Positions 23,423 to 35,686 of a stretch of 64,000 nt of DNA are shown here, in pieces. The notes under the pieces were generated by a model that did no database searches, was not told the origin of the DNA, and saw nothing but the letters and a program-made list of their open reading frames with translations. How positions within the stretch are numbered: the stretch's first letter is position 1; the number at the start of each line of letters is the position of its first letter. The position numbers were made by a program, and so were the translations under genes. This stretch comes from Diaporthe sp. PMI_573 (taxonomy: Eukaryota > Ascomycota > Sordariomycetes > Diaporthales > Diaporthaceae): positions 992,001-1,056,000 of the forward strand of contig JAJTUP010000009.1 in NCBI GenBank assembly GCA_021399435.1, given 5' to 3'.

Positions 23423-24334
23423 TCACCATGTCCCATGGAGCTTGGCCCTGGTCCTGGTACCCCTATTCTGCAGGCCAATCTTGTCCCTGTTCAACAGACT
23501 TCTCCATCGCAAGCTCACGCTGCCCTGGTCCTTCCCGGGGAGATTGCGTACGCAGTCATCCCACACCTCAGTCGACAGATCCATATTCTTGACCTTCTCG
23601 AGCACGACCTCGACCAGCTTGTGGTCGTCTTCAAGGCTCCACTGATCACCGCTCTCGCCGACCTCGACGTTGGTGCCCACAGTGGTTTCCTTCTCGATTG
23701 CGTCTGGGGCTCCCAGCTTGTGGAAATCTTCCTTGGTGAGTCCGCGCGGGACGTCTGGTGGTGCGATCCGCTGTCTCTTTGGTGTTGACGGGGCGGCTTG
23801 TGATGATGATGATGATGACGACGATGAGTATCCCTTAAAGACGAACAAGCCGGGCTCTCGCTTTGTCTCATTGTTCATGTCAAAGATGTTGACGTTCTCC
23901 TTGCCGTAATGTTCGTCACTGCTAGAACGGTCGTCGTCGTCTCGGCCCATGTCGTCGTCGTCGTCTCGTCTCCTCTTGTTTTGTCCCCTAGGCGGTGCGC
24001 GCTTCTTGATTCTGTATCGCAGAGGCTCGTTCTGTGCCAACGAAGAAGACGGACCGGGTGATGGCTCGGCCTTGCGACGGCGAATGCGAGGCTTGCTTAG
24101 AGGACTAGGCGCGTTGGCGAGTGGCGGCGAAGGGAGGTGGGAGTTTGCATCTGGGATCGGTTCGTTGGGGATTGGTGACGAGAGCATGGTGTGTAGGTTA
24201 CGGCAAGAGTTGATGAGGTTTCCGATCGCGGTCTGGGTGGAGAGCTGGGGAGGGCTGGAGGGTGGCGAGATGAAGAGGGCAGACTGTAGTCGCGGATGCG
24301 ACGGGTCGCAGGAGAGCGCCGACGGTAGTAGCAT
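23423..24334 (-). CDS. SANT/Myb-like domain nuclear protein
   Basis: A single-exon frame of 303 residues from the ATG at 24332-24334, which has an A-rich Kozak context; an in-frame ATG at 24185-24187 is an alternative start. The N-terminal half is disordered, Pro/Ser-rich, with basic clusters (RIRRRK, RYRIKKR, NKRRR) that look like nuclear localisation signals, plus an Asp-rich run and a poly-Ser run encoded by a CAT/CAC-type triplet repeat. The C-terminal 75 residues form one SANT/Myb-like repeat: QWSLEDDHKLVEVVLEK, then VWDDCVRNLPGKDQGS, then VSLRWRSLLNRDK, with the spaced Trp residues of the family. A DNA- or chromatin-binding role is inferred; the target is unknown. Confidence 0.75.
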   Translation of the reverse strand: MLLPSALSCDPSHPRLQSALFISPPSSPPQLSTQTAIGNLINSCRNLHTMLSSPIPNEPIPDANSHLPSPPLANAPSPLSKPRIRRRKAEPSPGPSSSLAQNEPLRYRIKKRAPPRGQNKRRRDDDDDMGRDDDDRSSSDEHYGKENVNIFDMNNETKREPGLFVFKGYSSSSSSSSSQAAPSTPKRQRIAPPDVPRGLTKEDFHKLGAPDAIEKETTVGTNVEVGESGDQWSLEDDHKLVEVVLEKVKNMDLSTEVWDDCVRNLPGKDQGSVSLRWRSLLNRDKIGLQNRGTRTRAKLHGTW

Positions 24335-27300
24335 TTTCGATGATGCGCCGAGCCTTGTGATAAGTCGCAATGGCTAAGCGTCTGTTTGGAAGACGGGACT
24401 TGCAGCTGCGACAGCGAGTAGTAAGGCTGCGGACAGATGCGACTGGTTTGCGACAGGATGCGATAGAGTCAACACGACAACAAGGCGGATGCGCCGGGGG
24501 CAACGAGGATGCGCGGCTGCAAGGAGTGTCGCAACTGTCGATGGGAGCAATCGCAAGGTATGAGGAGCAGCTTTGCGGTCAAATTGGGTCGAATTCGGTC
24601 GTCGGGAGGGTATACAATGGGGGGATCAAAGTCGGGTGGCTGTGGTGGTGAAGCGGCGAAACAGGCGGCGAGCAGGAAAAAGAGACTTGGGATGACAAGA
24701 GGGCGGGAGCGCAGGAGGCTAGAGGGGAATAAGTCGCCCGTAATAAGGGTCAGACCCAGGCATCGCCCAGTTGACCCGGTTACCCAGAGTACGTACTGGC
24801 CACGACTGGGGGGACGGCCAGATGGGGGCCACTCCACTTGGGCGCAGGTGCTGTTGTACTTCTGGACTCCCAAGTGGGTCGCGGGCGGCTCGACAGGGGG
24901 TCGGGGGCTCAGACCTTGACCTTGCCCTTATCCCTGTCTCAGGGTACCCAAGCTGGTCGAGGTACATGGCGAGCCATTGCGATACCTGACCTGCCCTCTG
25001 TCAAATCCCTCTCCTCAGTCTGTCACGCACGCCCTGAATCCGAGTCTCACCAGCCTGCAGGTCCTGGTGCAGCCACGCCAAGTACCTGGCACCGACCTAT
25101 GCCTTCCTTGCCCTTTCCTTCCCTTTGCTTCCCCTCCCCTCGTCCCCTGCCCTAAACAGTAATGCCCCCCTGCCCTCCTGCCGTCCTTCGCATCGAGAGG
25201 GGCAGATGCATTCCCATCATGCAGGACACCTGCAGGTTATCTACAGTGCTTACCCAGCCGTTCAACCTGCCGTCACACCTGGCTGGCATGTATCCACACT
25301 CGTACATGGAGTAGTGTGGGTGAGGGGAAACCGCACGACAACAGTCGGTCTGTCGTTGGTGTCACTCACCACCTCTGCCCAGTTCCCACCTCTCTCTCAC
25401 CTCTCTTGGATGTCTGTCAGGTCTGTCTGCTTTCGTCGCTGTTCTATGCCACCCTCCAGCAAATCCGGAACATGGAGAGGCGAGCCTTTCCGCTTACGGG
25501 ACGCTGATACCCTCCTTGCTCGACGGCCAGAGGGCACATCCCTTCTCTCGAGTCAATCTTGCCTGGCTAGTTAAGCTCTGTGGTTCTAGTCAAGCTAGTC
25601 TCATCAGAAGGTGAGTCTGACGGTCTCGCCTGCTCCCGCGGCCCTTCGCCCTTGACAGTCCTGACCGATGACATTGGCCGTGCGAAGGGTGTTCCCGAAT
25701 GCACTCGCACGGGTCCATGTACACCATGTGTCGCAATACCCTCTCAGTGGGCCGCTGAAATATGCCAGAGATTAACAACAGAAGAACCTAGGAAGCTGTT
25801 AAATTGGTGCGTCCTTGCGATGCTTGCATTCATCTCCCCGGGGCACAAGTTTACAATCTCGATTCTCGCCATCCGACCAAAGCAGGGAACCAGTATGCAT
25901 CCAGCCTGCCTGCCTGCCTGTCCCCGTGTCGGGAGTCGAGGCCACTTGACCTAGCTCGACAACGCCATCAACAGCCTATTCACCGATGCGATCGCGCATT
26001 TGTCGATCGCACCGGGTCCTGGGGATGGCGGTCACTACACCATGCCTCTCTAGGTTCCTTTGGACTTCCATGCACAACCCCGGAAGAAATCCGGTCGTTC
26101 GGGCAAGACAACTGTGAGCCGCCTACAGTACAACCACCCTTGCCCGAGGCTACAGGGTGCCGTCTTGTCGTCTCTTGTATTTCACAGCTCAATCCTCGTC
26201 GTCCCCGTCTTCCACCATCGCGATCAGTGATGCTCATCGCCCGGTGACGTACATCGAGCCTTGGAATTAATCCTTGGAATTGATGCGCTGGTGACGTTGT
26301 CTGCTACAGCACTGTGCTAGCGGCATTGAATGCTCGCGATACAATCGATTGGTTTGGTCGTTTTCCAGGTCTGGCCTGCACGGCGTGTAAGCCAGTCCCA
26401 GGTGGGACCATTGTTTGACAGTTACTCTTCCTGGGCCCGGGGGATTTGCACAGCGCCGCAGCTGGGCGTCTGACTCCATCGTGGAGAGCCCCGGGAACCG
26501 CAACCCGTACCTTCTATTCCCCTCTCCTGCAACCACTTCCGCTTCTGCGATGCTTCTGTTACATCCGCCCCTGCAGGCTACATGTCCCCGGCTCGCTCTC
26601 CTCCTTCTCCCCCTCCTCCTCCCGCCACTCCCCAGCCATCCACAATTTCACTCCCAGCCATGTCTTTGACTGCGAGAGAGGGGGTGTTGTAGGCAATTCT
26701 GAGGAATACTTGTCCTACAGTGCGCAAAGGCAGGCCTGGTCGTAGGGGCAATGCCATCTAGCTTCGCCAATGCCAGAGAAGGTTATCTTCTACGATGAAT
26801 ACCATCTAATCACCGTACGGCATGGGCAGACATATGGGTTTCATTGGTCCCTCACCGGCCATGTGACTGTTGGAATCCGCAACGGAGCGTGTCATCGTGG
26901 AGTGCATGACCACCAGTTGATGGCATGATGGAGCACTGCCTCCAGACAGAGACAGCCTACTACATTCTTTTTATGCGCCATGTGCGCCTGACGCACAAAT
27001 CAGCATCGTGTGTGGCATGGGCTCACAATCATAGCCTACAGGTCACCTCGCCAGGGGTGGGCAGCAGCAGAGAAGCGAGAGAAGCATGGGACGAAGGGGG
27101 GAGGGAGGGGGGGAGGGCGTGCGATGCCGAAGCTTGAACGCCAGCAGCAGCAAGACGCGTCTTGGAGACAGACACGTCTCCGCCCGGTGGATACGCGTAG
27201 TGGGAAATTGACTCGCCCATTGCCCAATGATCTTACACCGTTTTTGATTGACTTTCTCCAGCGCGATCCATTTGCGAATGGAGTGTCCTACCCCTCTGTG

Positions 27301-29240
27301 GCCTCGGAACCAGTCGATGTGACACTGCCAGATCTCATCGCGGCTCCCCGGTCCCAGCACGCACGCCTCATCCCTGGCTACGCGCTAGGAGCTCACCGCC
27401 CGAAAGATCCGGACCCGTCTTTCCACCGAACCTCTTCATCCAGACGTTTCCCCTGAGAAGTCACCGGATCCCCTTTTCGGATCCCCAGAGACCCAGACGT
27501 AGCGTGGGCATGCAACATGCGGGCCCGTCGTCTTCCATGATGCCAAAGGTCACTTTTGCATCACCTCCTTGGCAGACAGACGAGCAGCGGCGGGAGGGGC
27601 GGTGAGAAACAAACCTCGATGTGGCGCATCCGGCCGCCTTGACTTGTGCCAACCAGCCTGCACATTAACCAGCGATACCTCGGCTGCGACTTCCAGGACC
27701 CTGCCAAGGCACCCTGACACCCTGAATCTGTTAGTGCCCGATTTATGCCCTGCCTTTCGCCTCTCCCAAGGTCAGCGGCCTTTGAACTGGTCTCGAGTTG
27801 TGAGCCGTTGCAATAAATAGCCGCCACGAGAAGAACCGTCAAGGAAACGCCAACCAAGGACAATACGATCCCCGGCAGGGCCGACAAATGGCCGACTATC
27901 GAACACACACGGGCACAGACCTGCAGGGCTCTGAATCTGCCCAGAGATTCCAGGGACAGCGTTAAAGGCCGTCAACGTTGCCGGAAAGTTGTCCATCTCC
28001 ATCGGCGACCACGGTCAGCATCCCCTGCCTTCGAATGCTCCTTGCCCACTCGTGTCCTATCTTGATCACCCGAATCTATGCCATGTCCGTCATCAAACTC
28101 TCCTGCCGGACCGTTGCAGTGATCCATAAATCTCATCTGGCCAAGAGAAGCAAGCGCACAGGCATGCGTGGACACTGCGAAGAACCCTTTGGAAGTTTCA
28201 TTCTTTTCCAACACTGGCCCCTGCCTCATTTGGGCACCCGTATCCCCGTTGACCCGAGGCGTTCTTTTCTTCTCGCGGCCCGGCCCCGAGTGAGGTTGTC
28301 ATGCGCCTGGGATCATCTTTATGCAGCCTGCGCGCACGCGTTCGGCCACTCTGCGCTTTCCCGCCATCACCGAACCTCCCACCCCCAGCTTCGCTGTGCC
28401 GACCATTGAAGGCTTGGATGAAGTCACCAATGCTATAGCTCGATGCCCAATTCGCCGAAGTCGGTGTCGCCGTACGTTGCAATTTCACTCAAGTGAGGAA
28501 GAAACCCCGGCGCCGGGCGCCGGCCGGCTGGGGGCATAAACCAGCCACCTCTGCGCCAGAGCTTGAATCCCTGGACCCTCGGGAATTTTCAGGAACTTCG
28601 AGGGTCCTCAGGGTCGTCCGGGAACTAATACTAGCCTGCAACACCAGACCGGTTAGACTAAGGGTCCAGAGCAAGGAATTCGCTGTTTTGGTAAATTGCT
28701 TCATTGACGGGCAGGCAGGCACTCCCTTGGACATTCAGAGTTTTCCAACACAACGATGAGGTCAGGCCCCTTTTTGTACTGTTCGTTTTTTGCTGGGCAG
28801 GAAAGCAGGTAGCGGCTTGTATTGCAACCCGGGTCTTTCCACGAGTGTGTGCCTATGACTCGGCTGAAAGAGCAGATCCTGGGGTTTTCTGCTACCCAAC
28901 TACATGCCTTGGGCAAGGCTGAGCCGGGACGTTTGGAGCAAATCGGTCAGCATCGCCCAGGTAAGCCAGCCAGCCACCATTGGGCGGGCTAGCTTGTCAG
29001 CATGCAATCGGATGGGTTCAGCGGGTTTGGTTGTGAAGCATGAAAGAGACAAGTTTGTAAGCCACCAGTTATTATGTTAAAGCCTTTATATTCAGTTGCA
29101 CTGTTTTATCACACAAACAACACCAAGTTACTGGGCGTGCGGGTTACTATACAAAACATGCATGTGGAATACCTACTCACGATGAGCCTTAGACCTGAAA
29201 GACAGCCTAGTCCAACATTGAAGTGCACTATGTTACATTA
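24335..29240. other. Largest gene-free interval of the window (4.9 kb)
   Basis: No frame in this interval shows a recognisable domain or sustained coding bias. It contains C/T-rich stretches (25090-25200, 26580-26660), short TGCC repeats near 25910 and a G-rich tract at 27094-27117. Part of it must be the promoter and leader of the SANT gene. No tRNA, rRNA or transposon was found. Long non-coding transcripts cannot be excluded from sequence alone. Confidence 0.5.
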
Positions 29241-31031
29241 TTAACATCTTGCTAATTCCTGACAACCGGCCCATTGCTTCCAAAAAAAATCACACTTCGC
29301 CCCCATATCGGGATCTTCCTGTGGGCTAATGCTGGTGTAGGTCACTGCCAAGTTTGTGAAGCCAACGCTGTCTCCATCAGCTGCAGTGCCGTTGCCACCA
29401 CTGACATAACTTGGCCAGTACGGCGCGTGAGCATCTCTCAATGGGTTTGGGTCATGAGCCACCGCAAAACTGATCCAGTACGCCGTCATAATCTCGGCCA
29501 AGGTTCGATTGTTCGCTCCTGACCAGTCAATGTCTGCATTCTGCAGGAATGGATGTGTCGCACCATGGAGCTCGGAGCCTGCGGCGAAAGTAAGTTTGAA
29601 AACAGCGGACATATTACGGTTCGTGTCAACGGCACGAGACGCCATATAATAGGTTGGGCAATTGATGATAAAATCTCCAAACCAGGTCTGGCGCTGGAAG
29701 AAGGATGAGTTATAGTCCGAGCGGGGGTAGAGCTGGTAGAGTCGCGAGAAGAATGCTGGCCCGGCATACGTAAAGAGGTCCATGCCGTCCATGACTTGCT
29801 CGACCTGGGTCGTCACTGACATGTTGCTAAAGCTAACGCCTTCATAAGCGGAATGATCAACAAGGAGCGGAACGTCGTAGAAATGGCCGGCCTTGAAAGC
29901 TTGATCGGGCAGTTCGCGCACGAATTCTCCGTCAACTACTGGACCGTAATAGAATGAGCCGTAGCCTGTAGCACCTGGCCACGACGTGTTCTGAACAGCC
30001 TGCCCGACAGTGCCAAGAGCTTCAGACGACAGCTCACGTAAACACTGTACGGAAGAGCAGTTGGCCAAGCGAAGTGCCTCGGAGAATTGGGTGTCTTGCT
30101 GAGACTGGTTCAGCAGTGGCTGCCACCAAGGATACTCAGCGATCGCGGCTGAGAAGGGTGGCTCATCGTATGCGTTGCCTGCGATGAGCTGGTATGTGAC
30201 CGAGCCTCCACCGGCAGACGGGCCCCACTGAAATGTATCAGTTGTGAACTTGAACGCAGCTTCGACATGGGGAGGCGAACGGTTGAACCTACTATCGTCA
30301 CCCTTGCGGGATCACCGCGGAACGCGCGGATATTCCTTGACACCCATTCCAACCCAGCACGCTGGTCGAGCAATCCCGCGTTGCGCACCCCATTGCTCGC
30401 AATTTGGCTTCCTCCGAGGAAGCCGTGTATACCCAAGCGATACTGGATACCCACCCAAATGACACTGCCGTTCGAAGCATGCAGCATGGCATCGCCAGGG
30501 GAGCTCTGCGCGCTGCCGACCGTATATCCTCCACCATGAATCGCCACAATAACTGGCAAGGAGTCAGACTTGGGATTACTGGGAACCAGCACGTCGAGTA
30601 CCAGGCAGTCTTCTGATTGGGGTTCTGCCAGCGAGCCCTGTATCTATCTCAGTATCCGGCAAACAGCAGAATATGGAAAGACAACGTACCCCAATCGCAG
30701 AGCCCATCCCGCCGAGCAACAAGCTTCCCGGCGCGCTCTGATAGCAGGAGGGGGCGATCTGTGTGGCGTTCAAGGTCGCCCGCTCGAAATCGTTGGCCCC
30801 TTCGATGGGACGCGGTATCTGCCATCTCAGCGCTCCCACCGGAGGCTGAGCGAACTGGATGCCTCTATAGTATGTGATCCCGGATGTCTCGTTGTTGTAA
30901 CCCAAATAAGAAGTATATCCCAAGTCAACGACGGGAGCTCCGGAAGGAATGGAAGAAACCGGCTTGGTTGCCTGTCCGTTGGCTATAGCAGCAAGACCGG
31001 CAACCATGTTAAACAAGACCAAGATCGTCAT
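29241..31031 (-). CDS. Secreted type-B carboxylesterase/lipase
   Basis: Three exons: 31031-30690, 30637-30293 and 30227-29241, with introns of 52 b (30638-30689) and 65 b (30228-30292), for 557 residues. A signal peptide (ILVLFNMVAGLAAIANG) opens the protein. The alpha/beta-hydrolase landmarks are in order: YRGIQFAQPPVGALRW, the disulfide segment SEDCLVLDVLVP, the oxyanion loop AIHGGGYTVG, the nucleophile elbow TIWGPSAGGGS (Ser233), an acid in AYEGVSF and the catalytic His in SELHGATH. The second intron lies directly before the elbow. Several N-glycosylation sites fit secretion. Family members hydrolyse esters of lipids, carbamates or plant phenolics; the substrate is not predictable. It is divergent from the zinc-finger gene. 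Confidence 0.92.
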
Positions 31032-33415
31032 ATTGCCAGTGTTCAACGTGCTTGTGTAGTTACAGCAGTGAGTAAAGGTGGAAAACGGTTGCAAAATAGG
31101 CCGGCCATTTCGGCCTGTCGCCGACATTAAAATACTTATCTGTGGGTAAGTACCTATACTGCTACAACAAGTCATCCAACCGTACCGGAATGATTGCACG
31201 CGCACAGTCGGGCCAACGGAGTGAAAGAGGACCGGAATCTATTTATCATCGCAAGACGCCAAGGCGCTCAATGTAAGCTTTCCTCTCAGACCGGACTTAA
31301 TGTGATTGGACTGAGCCCCTACCTTGCCAACAGGGTCGTTCGCTGTAGACCATGTAAACGCAAACTCAACACACATGTCAACTGGTGGTCTTCGCACACC
31401 GGCTATCATATTTGAGGGAAAGTGTGGTGTAGCTGTACACAAATTTTGGAAGACCGCACCTAATACTGCGCCAACAGCAGCCAAGCTAAGTCAGTAAAAT
31501 TTAAAAGGTTTAATGCATGTGGAAGCCGAATAGACTGCACTAAACGCATCAGCCTCCTGGTTTATAAGCAGCCACACTGGGAGAGTGGAAGAACGGACGA
31601 CGGGAAGGCGAGTTTGGGGTGGAAGTGAAGCGTGCATGGCTAACCACAGATGCCACTAAGTCAGGGGCAATGCACACCAGACGTCATAAAACATTTCCAT
31701 TCACCCGGCGTGCTATCCAGACAGTCGTGCTTAGAAAGCAACAGCATAGAAATCGCCACCGGCCTTAACGTCTTCTAAGGAGTTGCCAGGTTATGCGTAG
31801 TTAAAGTTTAAAAAAAAACGGCTTGACAGCATCTCGAGTCAACCCTTCTGCAGAATTCTAATATTGAAGCAACCTTTGGCACTTATCTGTGCCCAAATTC
31901 ATCACCTGACACTATAAAATCTGCATCGATGGTCATCTACTGTATGCTGGAGTGTAACGGTACGGGCTTATAACTGCTAGGGAATTCCAATTGGAGATTG
32001 GAAATTCTGGTCTTTTGGCTGAGCGATGGAATTTGCTAGCAGTAATTCTTTAAAACCGCCTCAGGTTGTACACAAATACCTCGAAACTGGGGATGAGAGT
32101 CCTGTTAAAGTGAGACCAATCAGTGATGAAAGTAAAGACAGACTTAATGTCATGGCACCTGCTTACTATTACAGCTGAAGGGTGTGTGATTGAACCTCAA
32201 ATGCATCATTTTGAAGAAGTTAGCAAATGATGGGATCACGATGAGGGCTTTGCACAATAATCCCATACTACTGTTAAACTACACAACAATGTGAATACCA
32301 ACTTGCTTATCCTTTCGAGGCTACTGGGATCAAGTCCTTCTTCATCTCGGGCCGCAAAGAAAATTCAATTTGGCCATGGCTCAATACACCCTTGATCTGT
32401 CTTTACAGTACCTACCTCTCATCCCTCACTCAGCTCACACATGAGGGTATGGGGGATTGGGGGGGGGGGGCAAACTCACGTGCACGACATAACAGGAGTT
32501 GGCAAGTACGGCCTTTCTGTTCATCTCATATCTCTGGATCAAATCAGCTCAACCAAGACTGCTTTATACAAATGGGATCGGTCCACAGTGACGGTTGGCC
32601 TGTTCATCTGATCATATCTTCAGCAGTCACTGTGGGTTCTGCTGTTTCCCCTAGCGGTCAACATCGGAACGGGGAAGGGTCTGGAATTCATCTGAACTGT
32701 CAGCTGGCAGGTCACAAGACGGGATGACGAGTGAGCCTCCAGAAAGGTGAGGGAGCATAGTGAAATGTGTACCATCGCGTACAACTGATTTTCCCCAGTC
32801 ACTGCAGCTTCGATGATGGAGCCCACTGCAGATGAGAATAAAAAGCGTCTGCTTATTCCCATTCCATCTACGCTTTGTTCTCACAACCTTCCTTCCTTGA
32901 AAAGTCCATAGCATCCCAAGCTTGACTATTGGTAAGTTGCTTTCTGGTGTTGGGCACCCTCAATCTATAGCACTCTGGTCCTTGAATTTTGCGGCCATCT
33001 CCCACCTTCTTCTTTCATATCAACTGTACCCCGCTCACGTTCACAGTGAATAGCTGATCTGTGATACTTTACAGCCTGTGTTCACTTGGAATTCGTACCT
33101 GATCTTGGGCCAGTCACCACTTGTGTCCGTTGCGCAGCGACCGCACCATCACTGGGAAGAAACATCGAGTCCATTGACACGGACCCTCTACGTTCTGCTT
33201 TGATTTATTTGACAGGACGGTACCCACTCAATCTTCGCTTCCTCTCCTCTCCTTCTCCCACGGTTGCAGCATACCTGGTTGCCTATTCTTTTCATTGCTG
33301 TGGTACTTGAGTAGCCACAGTCGACTGCTCTTCAAGAGAAGCCCAGAAACACACAAACCCTCGCCTTCCTGCCATTTATTACTTCACGGTTCTGCTTCCT
33401 ATACTGCGAGATACG
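31032..33415. promoter_or_regulatory. Divergent promoter region, carboxylesterase and zinc-finger gene
   Basis: 2.4 kb between divergent start codons, AT-rich from 31450 to 32350. A run of 12 G lies at 32459-32470. The final 400 bases are pyrimidine-rich leader upstream of the zinc-finger gene. No gene is supported. Confidence 0.45.
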
Positions 33416-35686
33416 ATGGCCCCTCACACGAGATTCAAGCTTGCCGTCATCAGAACCATGCGGTGCGACTTCTGCAACAAGAGCAACGTTGATGGTCTTC
33501 AAGAGTGCATCGACTGCAACATGCATATCTGCCGCGCCTGCGTCGAAACGGGAAAGATGAACAACGATGAGAGGCACCGTATGCAGCAAAGTGCCATCGA
33601 CAACCTGAATTGGAACAAGGCCTCTCGGAATCGGCGTGCGACGCACCGCAGGGCAACAACCACCGCCAACGAGTCTGCCTCTGACGGACTTCTCTCAAAG
33701 CAGGAGCGACGCCAGGCCCAGGCTGAGAAGCGTCTACACCGCCACTCGGATCATGGCACCGGAACTCACCATGAGTCTGCGCCTCGTTTCCGGAGCATTC
33801 TCCCAAAAATCGAGCAAAACGTGGAACCCCTCCCCGGCAGTGACTTCAACGTATCTGCCGCTACCCATGAGCACGCCGGCCATGTCCATGTCCACGGCCA
33901 GGGCCACGGCCACGGCCACTTTCAATTCGCCTCGACCCGTCCTGGGTACCCTCCGGGATACACTTCATCGTTTCCGACTCATGGCATACCGCATGGTGTG
34001 CCATCATTTGGTCCTGGACAGCCAGGCCAGCCTCCCAGTCAAGGGGGACTTGCCATGCCCATGGGACCAATCTACGGTCATCATTTCTCTTACAACCCTG
34101 GACTACCTCCTCACAGCGATCCTCGCCTTAATACACCACCCGGTCAGCAGTTTGCTCACAGCGGGTACCCGGTCCCCAACAACTTTGGAGGCTACAATGG
34201 GGGTCAGCCCCTCGCGTACTCGCCGGCTCCTACGCCTCCGGGATTTGCTGGCCCAGGCTTTCACCAACATGTCTCTCAGCCGCCAGCTATGTACAATGAC
34301 AGAGGGTATGTCCCACACGGCAACATGCCCACTGGCCAGCCTGTCCCCGGTCCATTTCACTTCACTGGCCAACCTTACGGCGGGGGCCCCGTCCCGTACG
34401 GCCCTCCACCACCCCAAGAGCAGTACCGACCTTCTGGACATCAGGGCGGGCCTGCCCAAGGCGGACAAGTCCCTCACCCCGCCGAGCGAGCTCGAGAGTT
34501 TCGACCTCGCGAGTCAACGCCTCATGGGCACGTTGAGCAGCCCCTTGACCCCTCGAACGTAGAGCGGAATCAGCAACAGGCATGGGAGCAGCAACAGGCT
34601 CTGCGAGCGCTGCAGCACGAGTGGGAACAATTCCAGCGGCAACAGCCTATGCAGCAAGACGCACAGCCGGTAACCCAGCAACAGCAATGGCAGGAGCGGG
34701 AACAACGCGAGACTCAGCCGACGGTACAACAGGCGATCCAGACGGCGCAGCCAGCGCAAAAGCAAAACGAGCAGAGACAGGAGCAGCCGGGAGAGCAGCG
34801 ATCGCGAGAACAGGCCGTTCGCCCCACCCCAGAGGGTGGTGCCGTTAACGGACCTTCTCCCATCACTCCTCCCCATGTGAATGGTCCACCTTTCACTCTG
34901 CCTCCCATCACTGCTCCCCCCATCAACACCTCGAGTGTCCAGGAAGCACAGGCGCCCGACACGGCCCCAGTCCCGCCCCTGCCTACCCTCGAGCCCGACC
35001 CCAACAGCCAGCTATCCCGGCTGCAGCTCTGTGAGGCCTACTCCACCAGTCCAAGCGTGGTAGGTCATGCGCAGCGGCCCTTCGGGATCCCCGCGCTCGC
35101 GCGTGACCTGTACGCGGGCCGACCCAACCACTACGACGAGACGGCAGCCCGCTGGGCCCAGTTCCAGTCGCTGCGCGCACGGCGGTCCAGCCCGTCCGAC
35201 GAGGACTACGACGACGAGACCGAGACCGAAACTTCCTCAGACCAGCCGCCCAGCAGGGGCCAGAAGCGCACCTTCTCGCAGACATCGTCCGTGGTGGACT
35301 CGACGCTCTCGGCCGAGCTGGACCAGCCGGTGGCCGCCGTGGCTCCCAGCACGAAGGTGCTACAGCGCCAGCTGTGCGACGACGCGGGCATTGCGCTGGC
35401 GCGGCGCGAGGACGGTGAGCGGGCGGCCCTCGATATGGCCGCTGCGGCTAACACGCTGCTGGGGGGTGGCCGCGGCCTCGTCGGTGTGGCGGACGCACAG
35501 GTCGTCGCTAATGACCGGGAGATCCGGCGGCGCCAGGAGGAAATCGATCGGAAGGACTTGGGTGTTGCGGAGGGTGCCGTTCAGGTGCTGAAGGAGAACA
35601 AGGGCAAGCACCGGGCCGGTAGTGATGGAGGCGGAGGTAGCAGTGGAAGTGGAAGTGGTGGGAAGGCTCGCGGTCGTCCTACCTGA
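33416..35686 (+). CDS. Large disordered protein with an N-terminal B-box-like zinc finger
   Basis: A 756-residue intronless gene. The ATG at 33416 is used; another at 33458 immediately precedes the finger. Residues 17-42 contain six cysteines in the pattern C-x2-C-x10-C-x2-C-x4-C-x2-C (CDFC...CIDC...CRAC) with nearby His residues, like a B-box or treble-clef zinc site. Residues 151-168 form a His-rich run (HEHAGHVHVHGQGHGHGH). The middle is Pro/Gly/Tyr-rich, then a Gln-rich segment with coiled-coil character follows from about residue 380 to 470. The C-terminal third holds conserved-looking blocks (RLQLCEAYSTSPSVVGHAQR, LARDLYAGRPNHYDETAARW) and a Gly/Ser tail. I recognise it only as a fungal hypothetical protein; a scaffold or regulatory role is a guess. 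Confidence 0.82.
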   Translation: MAPHTRFKLAVIRTMRCDFCNKSNVDGLQECIDCNMHICRACVETGKMNNDERHRMQQSAIDNLNWNKASRNRRATHRRATTTANESASDGLLSKQERRQAQAEKRLHRHSDHGTGTHHESAPRFRSILPKIEQNVEPLPGSDFNVSAATHEHAGHVHVHGQGHGHGHFQFASTRPGYPPGYTSSFPTHGIPHGVPSFGPGQPGQPPSQGGLAMPMGPIYGHHFSYNPGLPPHSDPRLNTPPGQQFAHSGYPVPNNFGGYNGGQPLAYSPAPTPPGFAGPGFHQHVSQPPAMYNDRGYVPHGNMPTGQPVPGPFHFTGQPYGGGPVPYGPPPPQEQYRPSGHQGGPAQGGQVPHPAERAREFRPRESTPHGHVEQPLDPSNVERNQQQAWEQQQALRALQHEWEQFQRQQPMQQDAQPVTQQQQWQEREQRETQPTVQQAIQTAQPAQKQNEQRQEQPGEQRSREQAVRPTPEGGAVNGPSPITPPHVNGPPFTLPPITAPPINTSSVQEAQAPDTAPVPPLPTLEPDPNSQLSRLQLCEAYSTSPSVVGHAQRPFGIPALARDLYAGRPNHYDETAARWAQFQSLRARRSSPSDEDYDDETETETSSDQPPSRGQKRTFSQTSSVVDSTLSAELDQPVAAVAPSTKVLQRQLCDDAGIALARREDGERAALDMAAAANTLLGGGRGLVGVADAQVVANDREIRRRQEEIDRKDLGVAEGAVQVLKENKGKHRAGSDGGGGSSGSGSGGKARGRPT

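Noticed and set aside
30570..31130. 186-codon plus-strand frame opposite the carboxylesterase
   Set aside because: Antisense to a conserved exon and signal peptide; no coherent protein character.
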